Positions 1 to 13,382 of a stretch of 64,000 nt of DNA are shown here, in pieces; the stretch's first letter is position 1, and every line of letters begins with the position of its first letter. Under the pieces are notes generated by a model, which worked only from the letters and a program-made list of their open reading frames with translations, was not told where the DNA came from and ran no database searches. A program made the translations under genes and the position numbers. Source of the DNA: Undaria pinnatifida (Eukaryota; Sar; Phaeophyceae; Laminariales; Alariaceae); contig JABAKD010000010.1 of the NCBI GenBank assembly GCA_012845835.1, positions 2,041,501 to 2,105,500 on the forward strand. Direction: 5' to 3'.

Positions 1-1549
1 CGTGAGTGTGACATCTGATATCACGTGGTTTCACCTCAACTATGACATGATTTCACGTCGAATCTATAAACTATCCTTCTACGGAGAGCATTCCATTACA
101 TCTACGGCTGGAGTACGGGGCAACAGGAGACTTTTGTCCGGAGAAACGGGGTTCCTCGCGATCTCTGGCACTGTACTTTTAGCCTTAGTTTTCTCATTTT
201 GGTGCGGCTATTGTAATCTCTACAATTGCAATAGTTACAAGTGGGAGTATGGAAGAGGTTTTCGCGCATGAGGATGAGTTTCCTCCTGCCATTTTTGTTG
301 TTTAAGGTGGTGGAAGTGGGTCCATTGTTGATTCATTACTGTCTTGTGAGTAATCCGGGAGGGTGTGTTGATTTGGGATTTTCAGAATAAAAGTTTCTTT
401 ATCAGTTTTGTGCTGGTTCGGGCTATTGGCCTATTACTGGGTACCTAGTAGTACTTGGCTAGCGTTCTTGATGGTACACCGTGAGCTCTCACGCACGAGC
501 TTATCTTCTCGGCTTGCCTCTACCCTGTCTTGGGGGACGTAGTACAATGACTTGAAACCTACCCCGCTTGGAGCTAACGAACAAGCCTCGTTTTCAGCCA
601 GTGCTAGTACAGGGTACATCGGGGAGGGGCGTCTTGGAAGCCTCAACATAGGCTATCTCGACCGAGTCTAATGAGATAATATGTCTGAAGATGTTTCTTT
701 TCCTGGAAAACGAAAATTTTTATCAATCTGCCTTGGTAACTTGGATACTGGATAAAACACTCCACACAACATAATCTACACGATTGTTACGACGCTGTAC
801 TGCGAGCAATAACTACTGATTGTAGTAATGTATGGCAGTTTGGAATATTTCTGTTGCAGCAGTATCCCTCTCTCGCGTCATACGGTAGACCAAGATTGAC
901 ACTCGCTAGACTGGCTTACCTGTTATGTGAATTCGTATGGAGTCCCTTTCAAAAGCAGCTCGTCGAATCCTCGAAACCCTCAGACCTCTAGCGTGTCGTT
1001 GAAACGGGCAACGTGGTTGATCAATGACGAATCAAACACGCTCGCGGAGAATATGGACGTACGATGTGTGACACATGATAGGTGGACGGGATGGTTAGCA
1101 CAGATAATTTGACTGTGTTCTTTGTGCCTTGGGTGGCACTGAAAATTACAAGGTGATGATGCTCGTTTGTTTTGCCTATTTCTGGTGTGCCACAGAATAA
1201 TAAAGACGTCCCCGGTTGGGGACAGACGATCGCTACCCCTAGTTTTGCGACAAGAGGCTTACGCGAGCTTGACCTCTGCTTCCATGCAAGTAGACCTTGC
1301 GCGTAGGAGTGATTTGGACCGTTGCCATCCTTCATCGTACTAACTCCTGGCGCCTCGGTGTTGCAACATTCCACCTCGGCATCGATCATTTGTCGACGAA
1401 TACGCTAGTGCCTCGTGTATCTGTATTTCTATCTAGCGGTGAGTGTAGCAACCACTCGATATACATATGTTTGCGGCGAAATCGGACATAGCCTCCTAAA
1501 AGCCTTAACATGGACATGTAGCAAATGGATCGGCATAGCTTACGTCTTA

Positions 1550-2230
1550 GCGGAGAGTCTCGGAGGCTGGATTGGCTTGTGACTTCGCCTTTTTTGTTTC
1601 GCAGAGAGGGTCTCAGGTACGGAAGCAGCTACATCGTAGCTAGCTGTACGCGGGAAACCTCCATGCATGGCGTGAAGCAAACAAACCTTCGCAGCTGTTA
1701 CAGCCAGCTGGAACCCTCGGCCAACAAGTAGGACCAGGATTGATTTTCCCGCGACTGTCCTATCTCAACGTCTCGAGTGCGCTGGAGAGAGAGAGTATCA
1801 ACCTTGGTCAGCTCTGCCAGCAATCCGATTCAGGTTCACGTCGGATAGAGTAGGCAGCGCGGATGATAAACAATACACCAAGCGCCTTGTGTGCAACATA
1901 TATACATGACAGATGAACAAGTGACTGGCGAGCACATCAATGGAGGTGGTTATGGTGATCTGGCTAGCCACTGCTATGGGTAGCGTTAAAAATGAATGCT
2001 GTACAAACATTGCCTACGTTGGAATTTCCGGCAGACAGAAGAGTGTTCCATATTGAGATACTATCTGTGCTCTAGGCCTCCACTCCTGCGATAGAGGGCC
2101 TTTCAACAGCTCGGTATCTGCCACACAATGGGCCCTCCACGTATACCGGTCCGGAGATATACCACTCATCAACGTATTACAACCTGTGGCAGGCTGCTGC
2201 AACACCCCCCTTACCTGGCGCATAAGTATC
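1550..2230. repeat. Old diverged direct duplication, copy 1
   Basis: Aligns in order, with many substitutions and indels, to about 5460-6060. Shared stretches include a GGAGAGAGA block, a GTGACTGGCGAG-like block, GGTAGCG, and CATCAACGTATT near the end. A further fragment at about 985-1110 matches 5690-5760. Confidence 0.45.
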
Positions 2231-5200
2231 GTCGGTGCAACACGAGCATCTCGGCCACGGTCCCGGTACAGCGTGAGCCTTTTATCCAACGGAGCTTCTT
2301 TTTTTCCTCAGCTCCCCATCGTTACAATCGCCCCCCAGCCCGGCACATGTGAACATCGGTGCCAAGCGGATATTCCAGCGATGCAATCGATCCTCCGTTC
2401 CTCCTCGTTCCCCCGTCAGCGTCGTTCTCTCCGAGCCCGATGTTTGTGAACGTCGGCGTCAAACCGGCATTCCGACACCTGAGCATGTCTCCGTAGTCCT
2501 GCACCCCTTCGACGTTGATGACCTCGCAAGGGGGTAGAAGAGTGGCAGTCCTGGACCGTGTACGTTCCGAAGAGTAGAATCCGAGCAGCCAACATCTCGT
2601 ACTCCTCTCACCGCGCTCTTGTTTTTGTTTTAGATTTCCGCCGACCCCTCATGAAGCCAACGCAGGCGATACTTCGTACACCTCTCACCGCGCTCTTATT
2701 CATTTTTAAATCTCCGCCCACCCCTAATGAAGCCAACCCCTCGTCCTTTTCACCGCTTCTTGGCTGCGGGTGGCGATCAACGGGCCATTGGTACAGCTAT
2801 ACGCGTTGGCAATGGATTCCTTCCCTGTGTCACCAACAATCTATAGCGGCATAACAGACAGTGCCCGAAGCTCGAGCAAATTGCCAGCCACGCCCCTTGC
2901 TCGCTTGTTCCCTCTAAGCGTCCAATAAATACATCCTCACTGTTCGGTCGGACCGGCCGTGGGTTGTGCTGAAATGCGTCCGACATACGGTCGACCGCTA
3001 GGAGAAGCTACCCCGGGGTCCGATATTCATGGCTTAACCCCTAGAACGACGCGTACTACCATGATGATAGAGGTAACACTTTTTGGCTAACATGTTTTCT
3101 GAAGGATGGGGACCAATTCAATCCAAGATCGATCGTCGCAATGGCTTGGGTATCCATCTTCAGCAATATGATTCGTTTGTGTACCTAAGCCATGGCGTTG
3201 TTCGTCGGGTTGCAACCTCAGTTTACTCAAAACGACCGGTTTTCCGGTGAGGTATAGACGTCCTCAAGCGAGGTCATGAGCCCCTCAGAACGAAAATAGT
3301 GCACCTCTACACCGTGGCGTGTGTCGATGTCGAACTGAAAAGGCTGGTCCACCAAGCGAGAAGTAATTGAGATGTTGCGTCCATGAACCCCTACAGCAAA
3401 TAACATTTCCACTCTGAGCGTTTTTTTTGCTCCTCGCTGATTGCACCGTATGTCAATAATGATGCCCCTCCCCTCCGGCAACTACCTCCCTCCTCGACGC
3501 AGGCTGGTACCGAAGGAGGCTAATCTTTCGGTCCCGAGGGTACAACCTCCCACCCAAGCAGCAGCGACCCATGGTCACTGGGCGTTCGTCTGCATCAGTG
3601 CTCACAGCGAGGTCACAAACCAGCACCCCGCCTTACATCGACACATAGATACGAGTACAAACCCACCTACCCACACTCTCCCAGGCACATACGCACAAAA
3701 CTCGCACGTGTTCGTCGAGTGCGCATCACCTGTCCTCCGTAAAGCGCCCACATACATGCACACATCTTTTATATTTAGGGTGGCGGCAATGGCAGCGATC
3801 GCACTGGAATTCTTCCTTCCTGACGGCAGTCGCAGTAGTCTCGCTAGTGGCTAGCCAACCTTTTCCCCCTTTTCGTCCTTCGACGTCAGCACTCGTCTTA
3901 CGCCTAAGTCATTGCGGCAACGCAACGTCTCAAATGGCGCTACTGGCAATTGCAACTCCCACCCTTACGCATGTACAAACCTACATAAACACACGAACAC
4001 AGATTGTGTCTCCTACGTATGTTTCCTCCATCAATTTCCTTAATTGCTACGGTCAATCACCTACGCCCCTCGAACCCACCACGCCGTTAGGCTGCGGCGT
4101 GCGGATAATTAGCGATCGGTAACACGCTGGGGTGACTCTCCTCTACCCCTGTCAGGTTCCAGCCCACGATTGACAGCGGCCGGAGCAGCACACTCACAGG
4201 TCTTGGATGCCGTCGCAATAACCCATACTCCTGCCATGACCCTACACGTACACACAACACATCGAGTTGTTTACAAACACCCACAACAAACACCAATACA
4301 ACCAAACCACAATCAATCGTTCACAACACGCACGAGCACATCTAACAAACATACAGACACACATATATAATTCCTCTCTTCTCTTCCAGAGGCAGCCCCT
4401 GCCTCGGCCACCAAGTATAATAGATCGGACGAGGACAGCACGGCCCCTCGCGCCGCGCACTGAAGCATGTGAGTTACAGGGCCGAGTGAAAAATTTGCTC
4501 GCATGGAGCGTGAGTTTTGCCGTAGCCCCCTCATGACCAAGGTTATCGTAAGGGGTTTATTTTGAAGGCCTCCTCTTTCAGCGATTCAGAGCCACTCGGG
4601 AAAAGCTATCCCGTTACTTGGGCCTTTCGGTTTTGCGATATGCGATATGCACCAACACGGACTAGTATTGCAGCGGTCAAGAGTAAAAATGGAAAAAGCA
4701 CGGTGGGACATGGTCTTAATCTTGCTTTATTGGGAGAAGAGTATTGGAGGTTCACTCTGTAGGCGTGAGGTGGGCTTTTCATCGCGGAGATGGTTTTATC
4801 TACCTGATTCTAACGCCTCTCTCAGGGGACAGGGTGCTCGGTTGAGTACGCTGGCCTAGATCACCTCGTGTTTAATTCTCAACACCCCCATGAGTGGAGA
4901 AATTACGAAATTGCGTGTAAAGGGATAGTAATCAAAGGAGCAAATTCCTAAAGAGTGATAAACGATCAGATAAAAGAAGCTAAAGGTCTAAGAACTAAAA
5001 GGGCAACCTGCTGTCAGCTCGCATAACCGCATCGACCCCAGTGCTTGCGAGGCTTAAAAACCCCTGTAAGACGGAATACCGCAAAATCAAATGCTCCGCT
5101 TGCAATTGAGATGAAGCTTTGAAGATAGTTTGATACGCTGCACCGTCGAAATGTTTTTTTATTCCGTTTTTCGAATGAGGTATATAGCCACTCCCGCGGG

Positions 5201-5459
5201 TGGTCTAACCTCGGTAGTGAAACGGGGGATAGAGGTGAACCTCATTTTTTCTGACGCTCCTCACTTCCAGGGCTCTATATCTCACCCAAAAACTGTTTTT
5301 TGAGCAAACGGAAAGAGCGGCAATTAATGAAGAGGTGCATGGTCTGTTCATAGGTACCTGGTGTGAAAAACATTGATATGGCAAAACAGGAACGGCGTTC
5401 CTACGCTTTTGGGCTAAGGAGCCTCGATACTTGAGAAAAAAACAAATAGCCAAAAAGTT

Positions 5460-6060
5460 CTGCCTCTATCGTAGCACGCGCCTACCCCCCGTACCGCAGT
5501 CTGGATCTCCGTAGGTTCACCATGTTAAGCGAGGCAGCGCCCTCAGCCAATACGTGGGATCAGGATTTCTACCCCCGAGACTGGCGTGCCACGTTGCCTC
5601 CAGTTCGTTGGAGAGAGATAGAGACTATTGGCCTAGGCTAGCTCTTCCGACCATTATACCCATATTCTCGATTGATAGAACAGGCAACACGGTTGAGTAA
5701 CGATGCATCAAGAGCGTCGCGTGCCATATGTGTGTGTACGTCAGGTGGACACGTGACTAGCGGACATATCGGTCGGCAATGGATATGGTAGCTTGACTGG
5801 TCGTTGCTTTTTAGGTAGCGCTAAGTAAGCGCTACGTGTATGCTGTGTTGCATCTTTAGGGATTTCCGCAAACACAGGAAGGCATTCACATCTGAGGAAC
5901 CTCCCCTCTAGAGCTCCAATGATGCGACAGAGAGCCTGCCGACAACTTGATCTTCGTCTACGCTGTTGACCCTCTTCGTCTACTGGCCCAACCAGTCACC
6001 ACGCATCAACGTATTGCATCCTGGCGCAGGCGAGTGCTTCACAAGTTTTCAAGGCATCTA
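5460..6060. repeat. Old diverged direct duplication, copy 2
   Basis: Partner of 1550-2230. Could be LTRs of a decayed element or a simple segmental duplication. No coding remains lie between them. Confidence 0.45.
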
Positions 6061-7049
6061 ATGTTATCAAGATTTGGCGTAGTCATCAGAGTTTGCTTCG
6101 GGTAAGGAGACGACTGTTAGACTGTGGTGCGCTTCGATGAGGACGCGAATATCCTGCGGTCTGACGGGTAGCAACAGAGGCTTGGCATCTCAAAACCGCG
6201 CGCCGAGCAGTTTGCGGTCGCGGAGCGTTGTAATCGTGCCTAAGCTTTGCCGGTAGCAGAATTTGACACAAATATGGCATTACGCAGGCAAGAGCACAGC
6301 TTCAAGCTCCAATCAACACGGACAAGCACGACCAATTTATATCGCTGGAACACGACATTCAGTGAATGAATGTCGTATGAAGATCGAATAATTGTAAACT
6401 AATTGTAAAAGAAAAATCTTCCAAAGTTGAGAGGGAAAGGAAAGCCCGCAGTCATTCAGAGGAAAGCAACTGGGCGGCACTCCTGAGGGGTATATGGAGG
6501 CGTTCCACTGAACGAAGCGAGCGCCAGAAAAGTGAGTATTGTGGTAGGGAGGACCCATACTTGTTTTCCTATTATTGTGTACCTCGCCACGACCGGGTTG
6601 ACGAACATCCCAATCCGAAAGCGCGAGGGTGCAAGACGTCGGCGTAGTCTCGGCGATGATGTAGTTGCGTGGATTTCCCGCATTGTCGAGCACACCAGAT
6701 ATGGCGTGGCGCGCATGCGGCGAGGATCCATACACGACGAAAACAACCGAGCGGCAAAATTCGGAAGATCTGCCTTTGAGGGATAGCCGGCCTTGGTACC
6801 GGTGTACACCGGATGGGCGGGGCAACGTCATACAAGTGGGTCGACGGCATCCTTTTAGTCGTTACGTCCGAGGAGTACGACCACATGCACACTACTACCT
6901 ATCGGAAGCTTTCGCGGGTGATCACGAGTAAAGGTTGGAGCAGGAATTAGAGGGCGCTGACTTGGGCCTTAGCAAAACTTCTCGGGAAATGGCATAAGCA
7001 CTTGCGAAATCCGTGAACACTAAGCATTAGTGGTAATAAGAGTGGGCTC

Positions 7050-8880
7050 TAGCGGTTGGACGCCCTCACGGGATTCTCGGACTGTCGCCGGTGTCTGCGA
7101 GCGCCCGCAAAAATGCGAAATCTCGCGGGCGCTCAAAGGCGCTCAAAGGCGCTCAATGGCGCTAGCGGGCGCTGGCGGGCGCTGGCACGCATTCGTAGAT
7201 TGCGATCGACGGTGCTAGAACGGGGTGCTCGCGAGCTCTCACGAGATCACGAGCGCTCACGGGTGCTTGCAATAAGCGCTCACGGATGCTCAAAAACGCT
7301 CAAAGGCACTCGCTAAAAAAGGTTCCAGGGTTCTCTTTTCGCTGTTGATACCGTTTTATCGCGGTGCTCGCGATAGCTCCTAGCGGGTGCTCGCGGGTGC
7401 TCGTGGACGTTAACGGACGCTCGCAAAGGGAGCTCGCGGATGTTCTTCGTTGGTGCCCTTCGCGGGTGCTCGCGAGCGCTCACAAGATCCCACGAGCGCT
7501 CACGTGCAATCACTGCCACCCGCGGGCGACTACCAGCGCTCGTGAACGCTCGCAAACGTCGCTAGCGGGTGCTCGCAAGTAGTCTTACGGGCTCGCGGAT
7601 GTTCGCAATCACTCTCTCCGCGATTGTTCACGAGCTCTAGCGAAATTCCGTCAGCGCTCATGGGCACTCGCCAATAGGGCTCGGGAGTTGTCTATTCGCG
7701 AGTGTTGCTCGCACAACGAGTGCTTACGAAGGAGATCTCGGTGGCGCCCACGCGTCCTCACGGGCGCTTGCCGACGCTCACGGGCGCTAGCAAAGCGCTC
7801 GCGGGCGCTTGCGAAAAGCACTCGCGGTTGCTTGCAAGCTCTCGCCAACTCGAGTACTAACGGGCGCCCACGGGCTCTCGCAGGCGATCACAGACGCCCA
7901 GGAGCGCGTGCGAAAAGTGCTCGTGGATGCTTGCGGACGCTCACGGGGGCGCTTGCAAGAAACACTCGCGGTTGTTTGCGAGCTCTCGCGAGATCTCGAG
8001 TACTAACGGGCGCCCACGGGTTCTCTCGGGCGATCACAGACGCTCAGAAGAGCTTGGAAAAAGCTCTCGCCGGTGCTCGCGGACGCTCGCGGGTGCCTTT
8101 GAAAAGCGCTCGCGGATGTTTGCGAGCTCTCGCGAGATCTCGCGGACGCTTACAGGCACGTACGGCCACTCATGAATGCTCACGGGAGTTACGATCACGG
8201 GCGCTCACGGGCTCACGGGCGCTCGCGGACGTTCACTCGCCCTCGTAAAAAGCGCACGCGCGTGCTCACGAGGTCTCGCGAGGTCTCGCCCGCGCCCACG
8301 AGTGCTCGCAAAAGCGCTCGTGGGTACTCACGAACGCTCGCAAAATGCGACAACGAATGCTCACGAGCTATCGTGAGATCTCGCGGCGGTCACGGACGCT
8401 CACGGGAGATACGCTCGTGGGTGGTCACGGTCTCACAACAAACGCTCGCGTGTTCGCGAGATCTCGTGAGATCTTGCGGGCGCTCACGAGAGCTCACAAA
8501 CGCTCGCGGGAGACGTGCTCGCGGGTGCTCATGGGCTCTTACGGCCGCTCACGCCCTCTCACGGCTGCTTACAAAAGTGCTCGCGACTTCTCGAGAACGT
8601 TCTCGGGGGACTCCTGAATCGAACTCAAAGGCGCTCACGGACGTTACTAAAATATTTTGTGGGCTCTAAATGCGCTCACGGATGCTTGCGAGAGATGCGC
8701 CCACGGGATCACGGGCGCTCGCAAAAAGCGCTTGCGGGTCGTTGCTGGCAATCTTAATATCTCACAGACAGGTGCTTGCAATCGCTCTTCACCCATGCTC
8801 GCCAGCGCTCAGGCGCGCATTACCGGCGCTCACAGGCGCTCGCGAAAAGCGGGTCAGTACGTCGGTGCGCTTAAGGGCAC
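7050..8880. repeat. Degenerate GC-rich satellite (GCTCRCGGGYG-type units)
   Basis: About 1.8 kb is built almost only from variants of GCGCTCGCGGGTGCTCACGG, with longer internal duplications (for example 7800-7990 against 7910-8130). It creates artificial Arg/Ser/Ala-rich open frames on both strands. A weaker continuation runs to about 9420. Confidence 0.8.
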
Positions 8881-9155
8881 TTGCGAGCACACAAAAGAAC
8901 TCGCGGATTGCAGTTTTCGTGGAAATTTGCATGGTACTTCTTCAGGCGACACATCCCGTTTAGGGATTCCGGCGTGAACACCACGTGATTCCCGCATGGT
9001 ATCTAGCACGGATCCGTGGGTGCTCGCGAGAACCGGCGCGATTTCACGGGCTCTCATGAAATCTCGCTGCGAGCACTGTTACGATCTCACGAGGTTCTCG
9101 TCATTGCTCATCCATGCTCGCGAGCGCTCAGGGGAGCATTGCAGGCGCTCGCGAA

Positions 9156-9231
9156 AACGCAGGGTCGGTAGGTCAACGCAGGGTCGGTAGGTCAACGCAG
9201 GGTCGGTAGGTCAACGCAGGGTCGGTAGATC
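9156..9231. repeat. Four 19-bp tandem repeats
   Basis: Unit AACGCAGGGTCGGTAGGTC repeated four times without a gap, the last copy with one substitution (GATC for GGTC). Confidence 0.95.
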
Positions 9232-9496
9232 GGTGGAACTTACGGATACACCGAAAGAACTCGGAAAGTAGTTTTCGCGGAAAGTCCAACGGGACTTCAG
9301 GCTATACGTTCCGTAAAAAGAATCCGGCGGGAACACCCATGGGGTTCCGCGTAAACCCTTCGGGTCCCGCTGGGACCCGCGTGTGCTCGCGAGAACCGGC
9401 GGGATTTTGCGGGGCCTCATTCAATGTCGCTCCAGTTGACATGGGGCTTCACGACTTCGCGCTGGACGAAAAAGACATTGTCGAGATATATTATAC

Positions 9497-10700
9497 AATT
9501 TATAATAGACTCCAGCTGTGAGGTCGTTAATATTTTGTCGAAACTCATCTTTGCAAGCTGTGTGCTTGATACTCCGATCACGCGTATTACTGGGTGTGTG
9601 TCCTCATTAAGGAGGATATAGGTCGGCGACTCCCCTTGGAACTACAACGTAGCTTGTACCAGAGTCAACAGGGTGATGTTAATCAATCAGTGCGCGGAAA
9701 CTATAAAACCCGTTTCTGAGGGGGACAAACATCGACAGTTGTGGAAGGAAAGGCATCAGTGTATCAAGTACACCCTGTAAGACGTACAACCAGTGAGAGG
9801 AAGGCGGAGATTTTTTAAGGCGTGGAGGCCGGGGGCGGGGGGGGGTGGGGTAGTACAGGGAGGGAGCAACTCAATCTGTGCAGCGCAGCAGCTACAAACC
9901 TTCGAAGGGGACAAATCTAACGGTTGTGGGAGAAGCGCATCAGTTTATCATGTTTATCCTGTAAATCGTACAACCGGTGAGGAGAGGGGGGGGAGGTTTC
10001 GAAGGGGGGGGTGGAGGGGGGAGGGGACAGGGGGAAGGTTTTTTTTTACCGCTTTAGATCGCTGAATGTATACCCCGTAGGAACTTACTATACGTATGGT
10101 GCAAGGTCTAGGGGATGGTGCGAGTGGTGAGGAAGGAGGGAGCGTGGGGGGGGGGGTTATTGGAGCTACGGCATGAATGACTAGAAAGATAATGAGGCGA
10201 TATCACCTGTCTGGTAGTGTTTACTACTCTATCTAGCAGGTTTGATTTTCGGTGGGGCGGTGGGGGAGGGGGGGGGGGCGGGGGGGGGGTCCAGCTCCTG
10301 CCGAGCGCGCCGGGACTAGTGGACAATTATTATGTGCGCGCTCCCCGTAGATATCGCTATCCCGAAAACAACCGCTCCGGGAGCCAACGTAACGCTTTCG
10401 CGCCAAACGCCGCCGCCACTAGCCAATGCCTCCAACGCGCCCATCGGCAAAAGCACCTGCGACCTCGCGTGCAGCAGGTGATCCCAGCGCATGGACTAAT
10501 TCAGTCGGCGACGCGTCCGCCCCACCAACAGCTAGTGCTGTAACAGCGACAGGAAAGGATGACCTTATCCAACCCGAAAAAACGTCAGGTGGGGGGGCGG
10601 GGGTATGTGGCGATGGTGGCGGGGAACAGGGGTGAATGATGGCCATTAATTTACCTGCGTGTTACATGCAGATTCCCAATATTTCGAAGATACATCAATT
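9497..10700 (+). repeat. R1 repeat, long form
   Basis: Begins ACTCCAGCTGTGAGGTCG and holds a TATA-box-like GGAAACTATAAAACCCG followed by repeated modules (AACTCAATCTGTGC..., CATCAGTTTATCATG...) and long G runs. The same order recurs at 46047-47250. A short form is at 37281-37627. No coding capacity. Confidence 0.75.
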
Positions 10701-13382
10701 TGAAAGTGGAAGAAAGGAAAATTGTTACTGCGTCAAGTTGACTTTTACTTCACGATGCTTTCTGTACGAGTAGTGCCTTCTGGTTATCGCGAAAGAATAT
10801 ACGAGTACTCTACGGCAAGTACTTAATAGGCCTATGGTTTACAATCAATGTTTTTTGGCCTCGTGTGGGGTGTACGATCATCCTTGAATCGAGCAGTTGC
10901 CGTAAGAGATGGTATTCAATCTGTATGTGCAACCACGAATCACTACGTGACGATTATTTTCTAGTGACTACATATACTATTTTGCAAGAGATAGTAGAAT
11001 CACGCACGCACGCACATGCAGGTGGCGTGGAGATGGAGTGAAAAAAGGGGGAAGCCTACGACGATGGGGAAAAAACAGGATTGTGAGATGCATCCAAAAA
11101 AAGACGGCGTTTACGACCCGCGAGAACCCTGGGCTGTATGTCTGCGAAAGAAAACCGGGTACCCACGGCCGGGAGGTGGGATTCGAACTGCTGTATCGCT
11201 TGAGATATCTCCGCACATGCGTTCCAAGCCACTTCATGCATGCACATCCGTGATCGACCGTTGCTTTGAACGAGCGCCGGCTGGGCGAGCCCGAGATCGA
11301 GATGGGCATGTTCTACGGTACATGCGCATGAATCGTCGAATCACCCCAGAGATCAAGATGGGCATGTGCTACGGTACATGCGTATGAATCGTCGAATCAT
11401 CCCAAAAAAAAGTATTTCGTAAAAACTTGTGTTATACCCTGGAATTTTTCATTACTACAGCGGTAGGAAGGTAGGAAGGGCCTGGCCGAAAATATGACTC
11501 GCTCACAGGTCCCTCCTTGAGAGTTCACTCGCTCTTCGTATCGTCAACATCATTCGCTTACTACTTTCGAGAGAGGAGCGATACCCTCGTTACAGCACAC
11601 ATAATAATTTACCACACACAAATAGAAGCAAACACAGCAGAAAAATCTCTCGGAACTACCCTCCTGTATTTGCCAAGCGACCGCGGTGGGTACTGCATGC
11701 TTCGGTCTCGCCTTTTCTTGCTAGCTCTCGATTTTCAGCAACCAATCTATTCAAGAGGACGAAGCGTTCATCAAGGCAGCCGCGATCCCTGTTTCAAAAC
11801 CTAACTGCTCACAACAGCAACAGCAGTTAGAACAAGGACTGCACCACGTACTCGTGCCGAACGAGTCGGAACAAACATACGTATAGAATTCACACCCCCG
11901 CGTGGTGCGTGTCATATAGTATAAGAGCAGAGACTAGTACACTTCATACCGGTCCTTAGTAACAACGCTACGCCATGAAGCTAGCAAGAGTACAACAAGC
12001 GGGAGAAACTTGGGGATCGGGCGCCACCAATCATCCTACACCCGAAAAATCGAAGCGCGTCACAAGTTGGATCGCACAAAACACTAAAAAATCTGGGCCC
12101 AACCACAACCCGCGCTAGCTCAACAGAGTCCTACACCGATGCCTATCGAGACTGAATGTAGAAGTAATGGCATCGACTTCATTCGGATCTAGATTAACCA
12201 ACGATATATACCCGCCCGAACAGGAGACCTCACACCCGTAGTGCTAGGGTGTCCCGAGTAAACTTTCATCCAAGAGGCGGCGTCTGTTTACATCGGGCAA
12301 AGCAAACAAAAAGTTTATTGCAAGATTTTGAGAGTCACTCCGCAAGAATCCGGGCCACCGTTAGATGACGGTCGGTGAACTTTTCAACACAACCAACCCT
12401 CTACGCCAACACAACCTACTTTTTGACAATAAACATCGACTTCACAATATTCGAACACCCTCCCTATCGTTGGTCACAAACAGCCGGCCGACACAGCGAT
12501 CTTACCCGTGACGGCTTCGACATCAAATCGCGAAATCAAGACGAGTTCAAGGGTATCGAAACAACACAGACGGACACAAACATGTCCCCCAACTCATCAA
12601 AGCAAACCGGTCAATCTGCATGATGTAAGAAGCGCCCACGCTCATGCAAGCTGGAGTTCCGACGAAACAACCGTGCCTCCCCCGTATATTTCAAAACAGA
12701 CGCGGTTTCACTCGTTCGGCGCTCAAAATAAAAGCCAATTCAAAACCTTCTAAAACAAAAAAGATTCGCCGTATTCCTTAATCTCCAAGGCCATCGCGTA
12801 CAACAAGGTAGAGAACGTAAGCTTTACTTGCACAACTAAGATGTTCACTAGTGGTACACAACACCCTGTTGTTTAAGCCCCAGCTGTTTTCGTAAAAGGG
12901 GTACAATCAAAATGCAAAAGAGTGGATAATATAAAGGTGCCAACTTAGCGGCGAGCTTCGAGTCTGAAAAATCTACAAGACCGGAAGCGAATGGAGTAAA
13001 GGCGTACAGCAATGCGCGTCAATACAAAAGAAAGCGCGGGAACAACGACCAACTGCATGATGGGCCGCAATTCCTAGCGCATTACTCTGAAGATGAGCTT
13101 CACATCGAGTCCGATGCACCCATATATACCTCAAGAGTGTGGTGGGCTCAAAGCGGGGTAAACCACTCAACGCAATTATATTCCCAACTTCTTCCAATGA
13201 GCCCGCAACGGAAAAAAAAAAATGACCCCCCCCGCGCAACACGAAAAGCTTCTTCCTTTCGTCTCTAACCATAACAATCCCAAGTGTTTTAAGCCTTCAC
13301 GTATCACGTATACCCCTGACTACGGCTGCCTACGTTGGATCGGCCTGGGTTGGGGTGGCGGGGGGGCGACGAAAACAACCCT
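10700..13382. other. No recognisable gene
   Basis: Apart from the 56-bp duplication at 11293-11404 I see no gene, RNA or repeat that can be supported here. Confidence 0.45.
11293..11404. repeat. Two 56-bp direct repeats
   Basis: Two adjacent copies starting GAGATCRAGATGGGCATG and containing CTACGGTACATGCG and GAATCGTCGAATCA, differing at only a few positions. Confidence 0.9.

Larger units (their letters stand above)
1..7050. other. No recognisable gene
   Basis: Open frames here are short, overlap on both strands and match no family I know. The only structure I see is the diverged duplication listed below and a C/CA-rich stretch at about 3.5-4.4 kb. Confidence 0.5.

Noticed and set aside
5505-5525. 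Sequence resembling the 3' end of small-subunit rRNA (CCGTAGGTTCACC)
   Set aside because: Only about 14 bases match and the flanks are unlike rRNA.
6337-6831. 164-residue open frame on the minus strand with overlapping frames on both strands
   Set aside because: Several frames are open at once, with no recognisable domain, so it is not supported as a gene.
7688-8669. Arg/Ser/Ala-rich open frames of 165-186 residues
   Set aside because: They come from the degenerate GC satellite and overlap in several frames.
11159-11245. Possible tRNA gene or SINE head with B-box-like AGTTCGAATCC on the minus strand
   Set aside because: The bases around it do not form a T stem and no cloverleaf can be drawn. 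Too weak to list as RNA gene.
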